Source of the DNA: Actinomycetota bacterium | Lineage (GTDB): Bacteria; Actinomycetota; Actinomycetes; Actinomycetales; Microbacteriaceae | Reading direction: 5' to 3' | NCBI GenBank assembly: GCA_018268455.1 | Contig: JAFDWM010000014.1 | Coordinates: 1 to 43,465 of the forward strand | DNA: 43,465 nucleotides | In this document: positions 32,009-40,655 of the stretch, one piece after another | Numbering within the stretch: position 1 is the stretch's first letter | How the letters are laid out: the number at the start of each line of letters is the position of its first letter | Notes under the pieces: model-generated | What the model was told of the DNA's origin: nothing | Seen by the model: only the letters and a program-made list of their open reading frames with translations | Databases searched by the model: none | Position numbers and translations under genes: made by a program

Positions 32009-33007
32009 ATGGGACTGTTCAGCAAGCGTGAGAAGGAGCTCAAGGCTCCGAAGGATCAGAAGTCGCCCGAGGCCAAGGGCAGCAGCTGGACGCACGGTCG
32101 GCAGATGAGCGGCCGGCTGCTGTCGGGGCTTCTGTTCGCGGCGATCGCGTGTGGCCCGATCGCACTGTTCGCGGCCGCGGCCCGACCAGCCGCGATCGCT
32201 TCCGCGCCTGCGCAGACGCAGGAGGCAGGGCTGAGCGTCCAGCAGCAGTCCGCAGGCGGGTACGCGCTGGGTTACGTGGGGTCCTGGCTGGGCGCGAGCA
32301 AGGAGGCGCCCGGCGACCTCGGCGACTACATCGACCTGGCTACGCTCCGTCAGCTCTCCGAGCAGCCCTGGGAGTACCGCAACCTCGCCGTGGTGTCCAT
32401 CACCCCCGTCGACGAGACGAGCTTCATCAACGTCGTCGTCGCCGGCAATGTGAAGGAGCTGACCGTCAGCGACTCCAGCGACACGAGCTCGACGACCTGG
32501 CCGCGCCGCTACTTCCAGGTGGCGGTGTCGGCCGAGGGAGACGCCCTCCGGGTCGTGGGGCTGCCTGCCCCGGTTGCGGCGCCGGTGGAGGGGAAGACGA
32601 CCTCCCTGGCGTACGCGCAGACGATCAGCTCGAGCGACCCAGCCGCGGAGACCGTGTCCGCGTTCCTCGGCGCCTACCTGGCCGGCTCGGGGGAACTCGC
32701 GAGATTCAGCTCCCCGGGTACCGACTTCACCGCACTCTCGCCTGCCCCCTACGTGAACGTCAGCGTCTTCGACCTGCGCGCCGACGTCGCGCCGGCCAAG
32801 ACGCCGGGGGACGGCGACGTCGTCAAGGTCCTCGCCACGGTGTCGCTGCTCAGCCCGCTCGAGCAGCAGCTCACCTCCACCTACTCCCTGACTCTCACCG
32901 CCCGCGCCGGCCGGTGGGAGGTCAGTGCGATCGATCTTGCACCGCAAGCGACCTCTGAGAAGAAGTCGGCAACCCCCGCGCCGTCGCCGTCCGGCACCGG
33001 CAACTAA
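32009..33007 (+). CDS. TcpC-like conjugal transfer protein (VirB8-like)
   Basis: This 332-residue protein has a basic cytoplasmic head (about 1-34) and one membrane helix (LLSGLLFAAIACGPIALFAA). The large external part has two NTF2-like domains, the TcpC/VirB8 arrangement of Gram-positive conjugation systems: SAGGYALGYVGSWLGASKEA, then AETVSAFLGAYLAGSGELAR in the second repeat, ending WEVSAIDLAPQ. TcpC anchors the transfer complex at the membrane and wall. Downstream genes match the same system. Confidence 0.8.
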   Translation: MGLFSKREKELKAPKDQKSPEAKGSSWTHGRQMSGRLLSGLLFAAIACGPIALFAAAARPAAIASAPAQTQEAGLSVQQQSAGGYALGYVGSWLGASKEAPGDLGDYIDLATLRQLSEQPWEYRNLAVVSITPVDETSFINVVVAGNVKELTVSDSSDTSSTTWPRRYFQVAVSAEGDALRVVGLPAPVAAPVEGKTTSLAYAQTISSSDPAAETVSAFLGAYLAGSGELARFSSPGTDFTALSPAPYVNVSVFDLRADVAPAKTPGDGDVVKVLATVSLLSPLEQQLTSTYSLTLTARAGRWEVSAIDLAPQATSEKKSATPAPSPSGTGN

Positions 33008-33025
33008 CGAAAGGAAACACCCATC

Positions 33026-33286
33026 ATGGGATTCTTCGACTGGATCAACGGGATCGTCTCAGACGGCACGACCGCATTCCGCGGACTCGTCGTGCTCGTC
33101 TCGGCGATCGTGTTCTTCGTCGTCGCCGCAAAGGTGAAGTTCGCCGTCGCGACGACGGTCATCACAGGCCTGCTGTGCGGGTTCGTGATGTTCCTCGCCC
33201 TCGGCGGCGGCGAATGGGTCATGACCCTCATCCAGGGCGAGACCGTCAACGCCCTCGGCGCCACGGTCTATCAGCTCGCCGCGTAG
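33026..33286 (+). CDS. Small two-helix membrane protein of the transfer operon
   Basis: This 86-residue protein has two hydrophobic helices (GLVVLVSAIVFFVVAAK, then TTVITGLLCGFVMFLALGGG) and a short C-terminal tail. Size and place between the TcpC- and TcpE-like genes suit TcpD or a VirB2-type subunit. It has no signal peptide cleavage site that I can see. GAAAGGAAA precedes the ATG. Confidence 0.7.
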   Translation: MGFFDWINGIVSDGTTAFRGLVVLVSAIVFFVVAAKVKFAVATTVITGLLCGFVMFLALGGGEWVMTLIQGETVNALGATVYQLAA

Positions 33287-33296
33287 GGGGTCCACC

Positions 33297-33872
33297 GTGG
33301 CCGAACGCGACGAAGACAGAGAGGTTGCGCGGTTCTACACGCGCAGCCGCCGGTTCCCGAAGTTCATCGGCCGTCTCCACGACGGCACGAAGATCCCCGG
33401 GGGCCCCTACACGCTGACCCAGGGCATCGTTCTCGCGATCGTCCTGATCGGCGCGCTGCTCACGCAGCGGATGTGGGGGACCGGCTCTCCGCTCGTCGAC
33501 TTCCCTCTCGCCATTGCCTTCTCCTGGGCGGCGGCGTGGGGAGCGGGCAGGATCCCGGCGACCCGCCGCAACATGCTGAACGTCCTGGCCGGCGGACTGT
33601 CAGCCATGACCAAACCCGCCACCGGCAAGTACCGCGGCACCACCATGAAGATCCGACCCCCGCACTACGCCGGCGGAAAGACGACGATCGCCGACACCAT
33701 CGTCGACGCCCTGCCGCGACCCGAGGTCGCGATCCCGACCCCAACGCCGGAAGCACCCGCAGCGGTGCAGCCGGCCACGCAGCAGCGCTCGGCGCCGCTG
33801 GCCACTCGCACGCCCGCCCACGCGGTCAGCGGCGTCGAGCGACTGCTGCAGCAAGCACGAGGAGGCAACTGA
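33297..33872 (+). CDS. TcpE-like conjugal transfer membrane protein (VirB3-like)
   Basis: This 191-residue protein has a basic N-terminus (VARFYTRSRRFPKFIGRL), two closely spaced hydrophobic helices (about 40-57 and 66-85) and a conserved-looking stretch (RRNMLNVLAGGLSAM). A proline/alanine-rich tail follows. TcpE/PrgI-type proteins pair with the VirB4-like ATPase, whose gene starts two bases beyond this stop. Start is GTG after GGGGGTCC. Confidence 0.75.
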   Translation: MAERDEDREVARFYTRSRRFPKFIGRLHDGTKIPGGPYTLTQGIVLAIVLIGALLTQRMWGTGSPLVDFPLAIAFSWAAAWGAGRIPATRRNMLNVLAGGLSAMTKPATGKYRGTTMKIRPPHYAGGKTTIADTIVDALPRPEVAIPTPTPEAPAAVQPATQQRSAPLATRTPAHAVSGVERLLQQARGGN

Positions 33873-33874
33873 TC

Positions 33875-36382
33875 ATGCAGATCCCCGCAACGGCAATGAC
33901 GAGCAACCTGATGTGGACGCGCTCGGGTGTGGTCTGGGCGACGTGGCGGCTGCAGCCGCTGCCGTACGCCTACAGCAGCGACACCAACCAGAAGCTCGTC
34001 AAGGCGCACCACCAGGCGCTCTTCCAGGCTCACCGCGGCGAGGGCCTCCTCCTCGGCCTGTGCGCGGATCTCGACCCGGTCGCGGTCGTCGAAAGGATGC
34101 TGGACGGCATCCGGATCAGCGACTGCCCCGACCTGGCAGAAGAGATCGAGCTGACCTTGGACTCGCTCGAGCAAATCCGGTTGGGTACCCGCGCCTTCTG
34201 GCTCGCGGTTCCCCTCGCCGCTGGCGCGTGGAAGGCCCGCGCGATGTCCGCGCTGCGCGCAGCTGACACGAAGCTCCGCGACACGCTCGCACTGCCCCGC
34301 CAGCTGCCCAGCGACGGCGAGATCGCCGCGGCCGCCCGGGCAGCCAAGGAGATCGAGGTGCGCATCCCAGCCGCGTTCCAGCCGACGCGCGCGACTCCCG
34401 CCGAGCAGATCTGGATCGCGCTGCACTCCCAGCAGCGCGGACTCGCAGCCGACATGGCCGCGCCCGTTCCTCCGGCCAAGGGCGCAGCCCCCGACGATCT
34501 CGCCCACTTCCAGATGCCGTCCGCGATGCCCAACCCGTGGATCGACGAGGGCGGCCAGAGCGACCTCTCCAAGGGTCAGCAGTTCGTCCCGTTCAAGCGC
34601 CGCTACGTGAAGATCCACAGCCCGTACGCGGACGCCTCGTCCTACCAGGTGGTCCAGTCCCTCGTCGCCACGCCCAAGATGGGCTGGGTGTCACCAGGTG
34701 TCGAGTGGCTCTCGCACGTCGACCAGTTCCCCGTCGACGTCGATTGGGCGGTGCGGTTCACCGTCACAGGCGCGGAGGAGGTCAAGCGCCGCAACAAGAA
34801 GGCTGAGTCGGCGCTCGAGGAGCAGTACAAGCACCAGGAAGGAACCGCGACGATCACCGGCGGCGGATCCGACCTGGGCGAGATCGCTGAGACCCTCGCG
34901 GCCTACCACGCCTCCCTCAACCGTTCCGACAAGGAGGTCGAGGTGCAGGGCACTGTGCTGTTCGCGGTGGGCGCTGACACCGCCGAGCTCGCGCAGGCCA
35001 GAGCCCGCTTCGTCGCCGAGGAGTACAAGAGCTCGGACTTCATCCTCGAGGCGCCGCTGGGTGGGCAGGAAGACCTGTGGTGGTCGATGATCCCCGGCAC
35101 CGCGACAAGCCGCCTCTCCCGCGAGCTCACCCAGATCACTACCGGCAGGGAGTTCGCCACCGGGGTCCCGCTGGCCAGCAACGAGCTGGGCGATGAGCGC
35201 GGCGCGCGTTTCGGGGAGAACATCTCCACCGCGCGTCACACGCCGATCCTCCGCGACGCTGACGGCAGCATCCAGGCCGACACCAGCGCCAGCTTCGGGG
35301 TCGTCGCCGAGCTCGGCGCCGGCAAGAGCGTGCTCCTCAAGTGCGACATGGGCGACACGGTCGACCGCAACGGCCGCGTCGTGGCGATCGACCGCACCGA
35401 GGCGAAGGAGTACGCGGCGTTCGCGAAGAGCCTGCGCCCTGACACCACGACGATCGTCGACCTGATGGCGCCGGAGTACTCGCTGGATCCACTGCGCATG
35501 TTCGGTCCGCTCGTCGGTGCCCGCATGGTGCAGTCCCTCTTCGCGGTGATGCTCGGCATCCGCGCCCGCGACGCCCGCGGGGTCGCCTTGTCCCGGCTCA
35601 TGGAGCCGGAGTACGTCGCCGCGCACGACGTCACCAGCCTCGGCCGGCTCCGCGCGCACTTGAAGACCATCACTTCGGCCGAGAGTGACGAGCTGTCCGG
35701 CCTGATCGACCTGGTCGCGTCGAAGGACATCGGCGAGGTCCTCTTCAACGACACGCTGCCCGCCGTCGACCTGAAATCGCGTGCGCTGGTCTTCCTCACC
35801 CACGGTCTCTCGCTCCCCGACAAGACCGAGCTCGAGCACGCTCACCTGTTCGAGGAGATGCCGCTCGAGAAGATCTACGGCCGCGCCATGTACGCGATGC
35901 TCATGGGCGTCACGCGCGAGGTGTGCTTCATGAATCCCGGCGAGCTCGCCGGCGCCTACTTCGACGAATGCCACCACATCACCGCCTCCCCCGAGGGAGA
36001 GCGCGATCTGCGCATCGGCATCCGCGACGGCCGCAAGCACCGCGCGTTCTTCGCTCTCGGGTCCCACGACCCCGAGGACTTCGGCGAGACCCAGACCCGC
36101 GGTCTGCTCAAGACCCGATACGTCATGCGACAGACCGACAAGGATCTCGCCCGCCGCGCGATCGAGTGGCTGACAGGGGAACCGGCCGACGCGCACATGG
36201 TGAAGGTCGTCACCGAGGACCTCTCCCCGCTGGGCTCTGACGGGAGAGTCGCCCCCGATCGCCGCGGCGAGGGGCTGATCCGCGACCAGCGCGGCCGGAT
36301 CGGGAAGTTCCGTCGCACCCTCCCCGAGCGCCCGGACCGGCGTGAAGCCGTGCTGTCGACGCCCTCCCTGGTGACGCCGTGA
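33875..36382 (+). CDS. VirB4-like (TcpF/TraE family) transfer ATPase
   Basis: This 835-residue ATPase is the main energising unit of the type IV secretion system. The start at 33875 has GGAGG nine bases upstream. N-terminal half: MWTRSGVVWATWRLQPLPYA and HHQALFQAHRGEGLLLG of the VirB4 N-domain. C-terminal half: Walker A AELGAGKSVLL (about 481), Walker B GAYFDECHH (about 693) and a later RYVMRQTD of arginine-finger type. Its stop overlaps the GTG of the VirB6-like gene (GTGA). It is the best marker for a conjugation machine in this window. Confidence 0.9.
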   Translation: MQIPATAMTSNLMWTRSGVVWATWRLQPLPYAYSSDTNQKLVKAHHQALFQAHRGEGLLLGLCADLDPVAVVERMLDGIRISDCPDLAEEIELTLDSLEQIRLGTRAFWLAVPLAAGAWKARAMSALRAADTKLRDTLALPRQLPSDGEIAAAARAAKEIEVRIPAAFQPTRATPAEQIWIALHSQQRGLAADMAAPVPPAKGAAPDDLAHFQMPSAMPNPWIDEGGQSDLSKGQQFVPFKRRYVKIHSPYADASSYQVVQSLVATPKMGWVSPGVEWLSHVDQFPVDVDWAVRFTVTGAEEVKRRNKKAESALEEQYKHQEGTATITGGGSDLGEIAETLAAYHASLNRSDKEVEVQGTVLFAVGADTAELAQARARFVAEEYKSSDFILEAPLGGQEDLWWSMIPGTATSRLSRELTQITTGREFATGVPLASNELGDERGARFGENISTARHTPILRDADGSIQADTSASFGVVAELGAGKSVLLKCDMGDTVDRNGRVVAIDRTEAKEYAAFAKSLRPDTTTIVDLMAPEYSLDPLRMFGPLVGARMVQSLFAVMLGIRARDARGVALSRLMEPEYVAAHDVTSLGRLRAHLKTITSAESDELSGLIDLVASKDIGEVLFNDTLPAVDLKSRALVFLTHGLSLPDKTELEHAHLFEEMPLEKIYGRAMYAMLMGVTREVCFMNPGELAGAYFDECHHITASPEGERDLRIGIRDGRKHRAFFALGSHDPEDFGETQTRGLLKTRYVMRQTDKDLARRAIEWLTGEPADAHMVKVVTEDLSPLGSDGRVAPDRRGEGLIRDQRGRIGKFRRTLPERPDRREAVLSTPSLVTP

Positions 36383-38397
36383 TCGTCTTCTACCGGCACA
36401 CCTTCGAAAGCCTCGGCGGCGCGTTCTGGCGCGTCCGGTTCTGGGTCAAGGAGCACCCGTGGTGGAGCCGGATCATCGCCGTCATCCTGATCGACGTCTT
36501 CCTGGTGTGCTTCGGCAACACGTACTGGGCGTTCGCGGACGGCGGCGGCGCAGCCCCGTACATCCTCGGCGGCGACATCACCGACAGCGGGGGAGTGCCG
36601 CTGTCGTCCTACTCGATGCTCCCGATCGACCGTGGCGACTGGAACCCCGCCAACTGGGGGAAGGTGTTCATCGCGTCGTGGCTGGATCCGATCTGGACCG
36701 GACACCTCGGGCTGCTGTCGTGGATGATCTGGTTCTGCAACTGGCTGCTGTCTTTCGAATGGGTCAGCGTGGTCAGCGCCCCGTTCGGAGCTCTGGCGGA
36801 CCTTCTGCAGCAGTTCCTCGAGAAGATCAACTGGATCCCCTTCGCGCTGGCGATCGCCGGCGGCGTCGCAGGCCTCGCGATCATGGTCGGCCGGCATGCG
36901 CGCGGCTGGTCGGAGATCTTCATCTCCGCAACATGCGCCGTGCTGGCGACCGGGATGCTCGCCAACCCGATCGCCACGCTCACCGCGGCCGGCGGCGCGA
37001 TGGATACCGCCCAGCAGTACGGGGGAGAGATCGCGGCCGCGGTCGTCAGCGAGGACCTCAACAACACCACCCTGGACTCGGACAACATGCTGTCCGCAGC
37101 AGTCACCTCGCAGCTGGTGGACATCTTCGTGAAGATCCCCGCGCAGACTGTCGCGTTCGGTCACGCCCTGGAGGGGGAGTGCGCCACGGCCTTCACCGAC
37201 CAGATGATCTCCTCGCCGCCGATCAACACCGGCGGCAACGAGGTCCGTGACGCGGTCAACAACTGCGACGAGGCCGCGAAGAAGTACAACCAGAACCCGA
37301 ACTTCGGCATGGTCGCCACCGCCGCGCTGATGACGCCCGGCGCTCTGGTGCTGTTTGTGATCCCCCTCACGTTCGGGGTGCTCTTCCTCGTCACCGTGCT
37401 CGGCTTCCTGATCGCCGCGCTCAAGACGATGTGGAACGTGTACCTCGGCATCCTGCCGATCGACCGGTACCCCCTGTGGAAGTCCCTCGCCGACACCTTC
37501 ATGGGATTGGTGGCGATCGTGTTCATGGCGGTGGTGATGGCCGCGACGCTGAAACTGACCGTCGCAGCGATCACGGGTCTCAGCGCCCTCGGCGTCCCGC
37601 TGATGGCGCAGATGACCTTTGCGTCTCTGGTCATGTGCGTCCTGATCTTCCTCGTCATCCGTGCGAAGCGGATGGCGAAGAAGGCCGGCCGATCGCTCGC
37701 GCAGCAGCTGTCCCAGTACGGGTTCACCAAGGGCGGCCGCGCCGAACGCGATGGCGTGAAGACGATCGCCGCCATGAGCGCCGTCTCCACGGTCGCCGCC
37801 GCGGCGCTGCGGCGACCCGACAACACCGTCGACGCGCGCTCCCTCACCCTGGTCGGGCAGGGCGCCGGCGGCGCGACCGCCGACATCGGCACACTTGCCG
37901 CCACGCGGGCGCCAGCAGCTCCACCAGCGCCTCCCCGGCCCTCCGGCGGTTCAGGTGGACGTCCGGCCCTCCCTAGCCCGCGAACGGGCTCAGGCGGCGG
38001 CGCGGCGGCCGGAAAGACGGCAGATCTGGTGTTCACCGGCGTCCGCATCGGGAAGGGCGTCGCTGCGGGTGGTGTCGCCGGCGGGGTCGGCGCCGCTGCG
38101 CTCGAGGTCGGCGGTCGGGCAGCCAGCAAGGGCGCCTCGAAAGCGATCGAGCACGGCACGCGACGCGGGGAGCAGCCGTCCGCGTCGGCGGCGCAGTCCT
38201 CTGCTCCTGTGCGGGTCGTGGAGGCGACACGAGCTCCTTCCCGGCCGCGGCGCATCGTCGTGGACGGTGCCGGGGTGGGGCACATTCAGACTCGGTCGTC
38301 GGAGTCCGGGGTCGATATCTCGTCGTTGCCGCCGCGTGCGCCGCGCTCTCCCCGGTCGGTCGAGCTGCGGGAGCGCCTGGCGCTCGAGCAGAGGTGA
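36379..38397 (+). CDS. VirB6-like polytopic conjugation protein
   Basis: This 672-residue membrane protein has an N-terminal helix (IIAVILIDVFLVCFGNTYW), an external loop and a cluster of helices at about 115-175 (LLSWMIWFCNWLLS, IPFALAIAGGVAGLAIMV). A further set at about 310-440 includes LVLFVIPLTFGVLFLVTVLG and VMCVLIFLVIRAKRM. The C-terminal 200 residues are cytoplasmic, low-complexity, Ala/Gly/Pro/Arg-rich. Position after VirB4 and before the wall hydrolase matches TcpH/VirB6. Start is GTG, overlapping the previous stop. Confidence 0.82.
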   Translation: MIVFYRHTFESLGGAFWRVRFWVKEHPWWSRIIAVILIDVFLVCFGNTYWAFADGGGAAPYILGGDITDSGGVPLSSYSMLPIDRGDWNPANWGKVFIASWLDPIWTGHLGLLSWMIWFCNWLLSFEWVSVVSAPFGALADLLQQFLEKINWIPFALAIAGGVAGLAIMVGRHARGWSEIFISATCAVLATGMLANPIATLTAAGGAMDTAQQYGGEIAAAVVSEDLNNTTLDSDNMLSAAVTSQLVDIFVKIPAQTVAFGHALEGECATAFTDQMISSPPINTGGNEVRDAVNNCDEAAKKYNQNPNFGMVATAALMTPGALVLFVIPLTFGVLFLVTVLGFLIAALKTMWNVYLGILPIDRYPLWKSLADTFMGLVAIVFMAVVMAATLKLTVAAITGLSALGVPLMAQMTFASLVMCVLIFLVIRAKRMAKKAGRSLAQQLSQYGFTKGGRAERDGVKTIAAMSAVSTVAAAALRRPDNTVDARSLTLVGQGAGGATADIGTLAATRAPAAPPAPPRPSGGSGGRPALPSPRTGSGGGAAAGKTADLVFTGVRIGKGVAAGGVAGGVGAAALEVGGRAASKGASKAIEHGTRRGEQPSASAAQSSAPVRVVEATRAPSRPRRIVVDGAGVGHIQTRSSESGVDISSLPPRAPRSPRSVELRERLALEQR

Positions 38398-38406
38398 TCC
38401 GCGATC

Positions 38407-39645
38407 GTGACCGATCTGCTCGAGCGACCCGCCGAAACGTCGCCGCTCACCGACCCCGTTGACGAGGAGACCCGTACCGGCCGCTGGAAGTGGGTGGTCG
38501 CGGGGATCGCCGTGATCCTTGTGCCGATCATGGTCTTCGCCGCCTACACGATGTTCCTGATGTCGATGCTTGGCAGCGGCGGCGGATCCGCGTCGAGCTG
38601 CACCGTGAGCGCCGGCGGAGTCTCCACCGAGCTCACCGTCACGACCAGCGGCGGATCGTCTCGGACGCTGACCGCCACCGAGCTCGGCCACGCGGCGACG
38701 ATCCTCGCTGTGGCACGCTCGCTTGGCGTCTCCGAGCGAGGGCAGCAGATCGCGATGATGACGGCCCTGCAGGAGTCGGGCTTGAAGATGTACGCGAACA
38801 GCAGCGTGCCGGCATCCCTGGACTACCCGCACGACGCGGTCGGCAGCGACCACGACTCGGTCAACTTCTTCCAGCAGCGCGTGTCCGGGTGGGGCTCGGT
38901 CAAGGACCTGATGGACCCCACCTACGCCGCCAGAGCGTTCTTCGGTGGACCTGACGGGCCGAACGAGGGCAGCCCCCGCGGTCTGCTCGACATCCCGGGG
39001 TGGGAGAGCATGAGCCTGGGCGAGGCGGCGCAGACCGTACAGGTGTCCGCCTTTCCCGACGCCTACGACAAGTGGGAGGGCGCCGCCCAGCAGATCATCT
39101 CCTCGGTCGGCGGCTCGGTCAGCTGCGACAGCAGCGTCCTGGTGGGGCAGGCCGCGTACCCACTCTCGCCCGGCTTCAACATGACCTCGGGGTATGGGCC
39201 GCGCGACATCGACGTCCCCAACGCCTCAACCTGGCACGTCGCAATCGACCTGCAGCACTGGCCGAACCCCTGCGGCGACCCCGTCTACGCAATCCTCCCC
39301 GGCACCGTCGTCCTCAGCAGCGACTTGTGGCTGTCGGTCAAACACCCGGACGGGTTCATCGTCAGCTACCTGCACATGTACAAGAGCCAGCGCCTCGTCG
39401 ACGTGGGCGATCAGATCACCGCAGGCCAGCAGATCGGCGTGACCGGGAACGTCCCTCCCTCGGGCGGTTGCCACCTGGACTTGCGGATCAACAAGAACGG
39501 CACCACCAACCCCGCCGTCGCCGGACTGCAGGAGGCACCTGCGCTCGGCGCGCCGGCCCAGTATGCCGGCTATGTCAACCCAGAAGAGTTCCTCCGCCTC
39601 TACGGCATCGAGATCTGCCCACCGGACAGCTGCCGGCGGCCCTGA
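38407..39645 (+). CDS. Conjugation-associated wall hydrolase: lysozyme-like plus M23 peptidase
   Basis: This 412-residue membrane-anchored enzyme opens the peptidoglycan for the transfer channel (VirB1/TcpG role). A cytoplasmic tail is followed by a membrane helix (about 29-55). A lysozyme-like domain carries the likely catalytic glutamate in TALQESGLKMYA (E123), with HDSVNFFQQR. A LytM/M23 domain starts SGYGPRD, with zinc ligands expected in WHVAIDL (about 278) and GGCHLDLR (about 355). The M23 motif keeps only one histidine of the usual HxH pair (HLD), so activity is uncertain. It follows the VirB6-like gene by ten bases with GAGGTGATC upstream. Confidence 0.85.
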   Translation: MTDLLERPAETSPLTDPVDEETRTGRWKWVVAGIAVILVPIMVFAAYTMFLMSMLGSGGGSASSCTVSAGGVSTELTVTTSGGSSRTLTATELGHAATILAVARSLGVSERGQQIAMMTALQESGLKMYANSSVPASLDYPHDAVGSDHDSVNFFQQRVSGWGSVKDLMDPTYAARAFFGGPDGPNEGSPRGLLDIPGWESMSLGEAAQTVQVSAFPDAYDKWEGAAQQIISSVGGSVSCDSSVLVGQAAYPLSPGFNMTSGYGPRDIDVPNASTWHVAIDLQHWPNPCGDPVYAILPGTVVLSSDLWLSVKHPDGFIVSYLHMYKSQRLVDVGDQITAGQQIGVTGNVPPSGGCHLDLRINKNGTTNPAVAGLQEAPALGAPAQYAGYVNPEEFLRLYGIEICPPDSCRRP

Positions 39646-39666
39646 CCACACACGAAGGAGACACCC

Positions 39667-39972
39667 ATGAGCGAGAACCGCAACTCGGAACTGTCCGACG
39701 ACACTCTGACCCTGGTCTTGATCGGAGCGTTCTCGCTGATGCTGTTCGGCCCCACCCTCGCCGCCCGCCTCATCCCGCAGGCGGCGTCCTTCCTCGTCGA
39801 CGTGCACGTCCTCACCACAGAGAACGTCATCCTTCCCCTTTCCGACGCGGCCGGCCTCGACCTCGGCCGCATGGTGATCGCTGCCGGTGGTGTGCTGCTG
39901 CTGCTCGCTCTGGTCGTCTTCGCGGTCCGTCGCGCCGCCGCCCGGTCCGCGAGAAGCACCGCGACACGATGA
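39667..39972 (+). CDS. Small membrane protein, end of the transfer operon
   Basis: This 101-residue protein has two hydrophobic helices (about 15-38, LTLVLIGAFSLMLFGPTLA, and 68-88, MVIAAGGVLLLLALVVFAV) and a basic tail. I recognise no family; such proteins often precede a coupling-protein gene in these operons. GAAGGAG precedes the ATG. No coupling protein follows here: the next sequence is a ParB-like gene and then insertion sequences, so the operon may be truncated. Confidence 0.7.
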   Translation: MSENRNSELSDDTLTLVLIGAFSLMLFGPTLAARLIPQAASFLVDVHVLTTENVILPLSDAAGLDLGRMVIAAGGVLLLLALVVFAVRRAAARSARSTATR

Positions 39973-40043
39973 CACGGCACCGCTGGACACATCGGCTCCC
40001 CACCTCGAAAAACACCGCCCGGTAGACTCAGCGACACCCGACC

Positions 40044-40055
40044 GAAAAAGACGAA
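40044..40055 (+). repeat. GAAAAAGACGAA motif, copy 4
   Basis: This copy sits in the gap between the transfer operon and the tandem-RHH gene, directly upstream of an inverted repeat and about 16 bases after a TAGACT that could be a -10 box. Confidence 0.7.
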
Positions 40056-40063
40056 AAGCGCTC

Positions 40064-40089
40064 CGGAGTCTTGATCGACCAAGACTCCG
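40064..40089. promoter_or_regulatory. Perfect inverted repeat overlapping the start of the tandem-RHH gene
   Basis: CGGAGTCTTG and CAAGACTCCG form perfect 10-bp arms around ATCGAC. The TTG that opens the frame lies in the left arm. It can be an operator for the gene's own product or a hairpin that masks translation. The sequence GTCTTG/CAAGAC also forms the inverted repeat at 31706-31721, in front of the transfer operon. Confidence 0.65.
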
Positions 40090-40655
40090 CGCCCTGGACG
40101 ACGAGGCGTCCCTCAGTGCCCTCCACTACACCTTCCCCCGCCACAGGCAACAGGCTCCGCGGCTACTTCCTCCCCGTGGGCCTTCACGCGCGCATCAAGG
40201 CCGCCTGGTGGGGGACCCGAGACACTGCTGACGCCGCTCCGACCCTCGCCTCGCTCGTGGCGCAGCTGCTCCTTGCCGGCGCCGGCCGCCTCGAAGATCG
40301 ATACAACGACGGTGAGCCCTTCCCCGCCGCTCCCGAAGGAGCTCGCGGCCGCGCGCTCGGCGACGGCGAGCAACGCAACCACAGCTACTTCCTCCCCGAT
40401 GCCGTGCACGCCCGAGCGAAAGCGGCCTGGTGGGCAACGCGCGATCGCGATGCCGGCTATCCGTCGATGTCGTCGATGGTCGCCGCCTTGCTCACCGAGG
40501 AGGCCACGCGACTCGAGGAGAAGTACAACGGGGGTGCCCCGTTCCCCGAAGCGCCGATCGGCGCTCGAGGGGTGGACCCGGAGGCTGCCAGGCGTCAGGC
40601 GGAGATGATGGCCAGCCTGTGGGCCGAGCGGTCTCACGCGGCCCGGAGCGACTAG
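40071..40655 (+). CDS. ParB-like protein with two tandem ribbon-helix-helix modules
   Basis: The product has up to 194 residues. It contains the same module twice: GYFLPVGLHARIKAAWWGTR (about 31-80) and SYFLPDAVHARAKAAWWATR (about 105-155). Each is followed by a helix and then RLE(D/E)(R/K)YN(D/G)G. This matches my memory of centromere-binding ParB C-terminal domains of actinobacterial plasmids. The TTG start lies in an inverted repeat and lacks a clear ribosome site; a GTG at 40118 is an alternative. The stop TAG overlaps the first bases of the IS5-family element, so the native C-terminus may have been changed by that insertion. A partner of ParA or a transfer regulator are both possible. 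Confidence 0.65.
   Translation: MIDQDSAPWTTRRPSVPSTTPSPATGNRLRGYFLPVGLHARIKAAWWGTRDTADAAPTLASLVAQLLLAGAGRLEDRYNDGEPFPAAPEGARGRALGDGEQRNHSYFLPDAVHARAKAAWWATRDRDAGYPSMSSMVAALLTEEATRLEEKYNGGAPFPEAPIGARGVDPEAARRQAEMMASLWAERSHAARSD

Noticed and set aside
33473-36382. A 969-residue reading of the VirB4-like protein
   Set aside because: The N-terminal extension is out-of-frame TcpE-like sequence. The start at 33875 has a good ribosome site and begins with a typical VirB4 N-domain.
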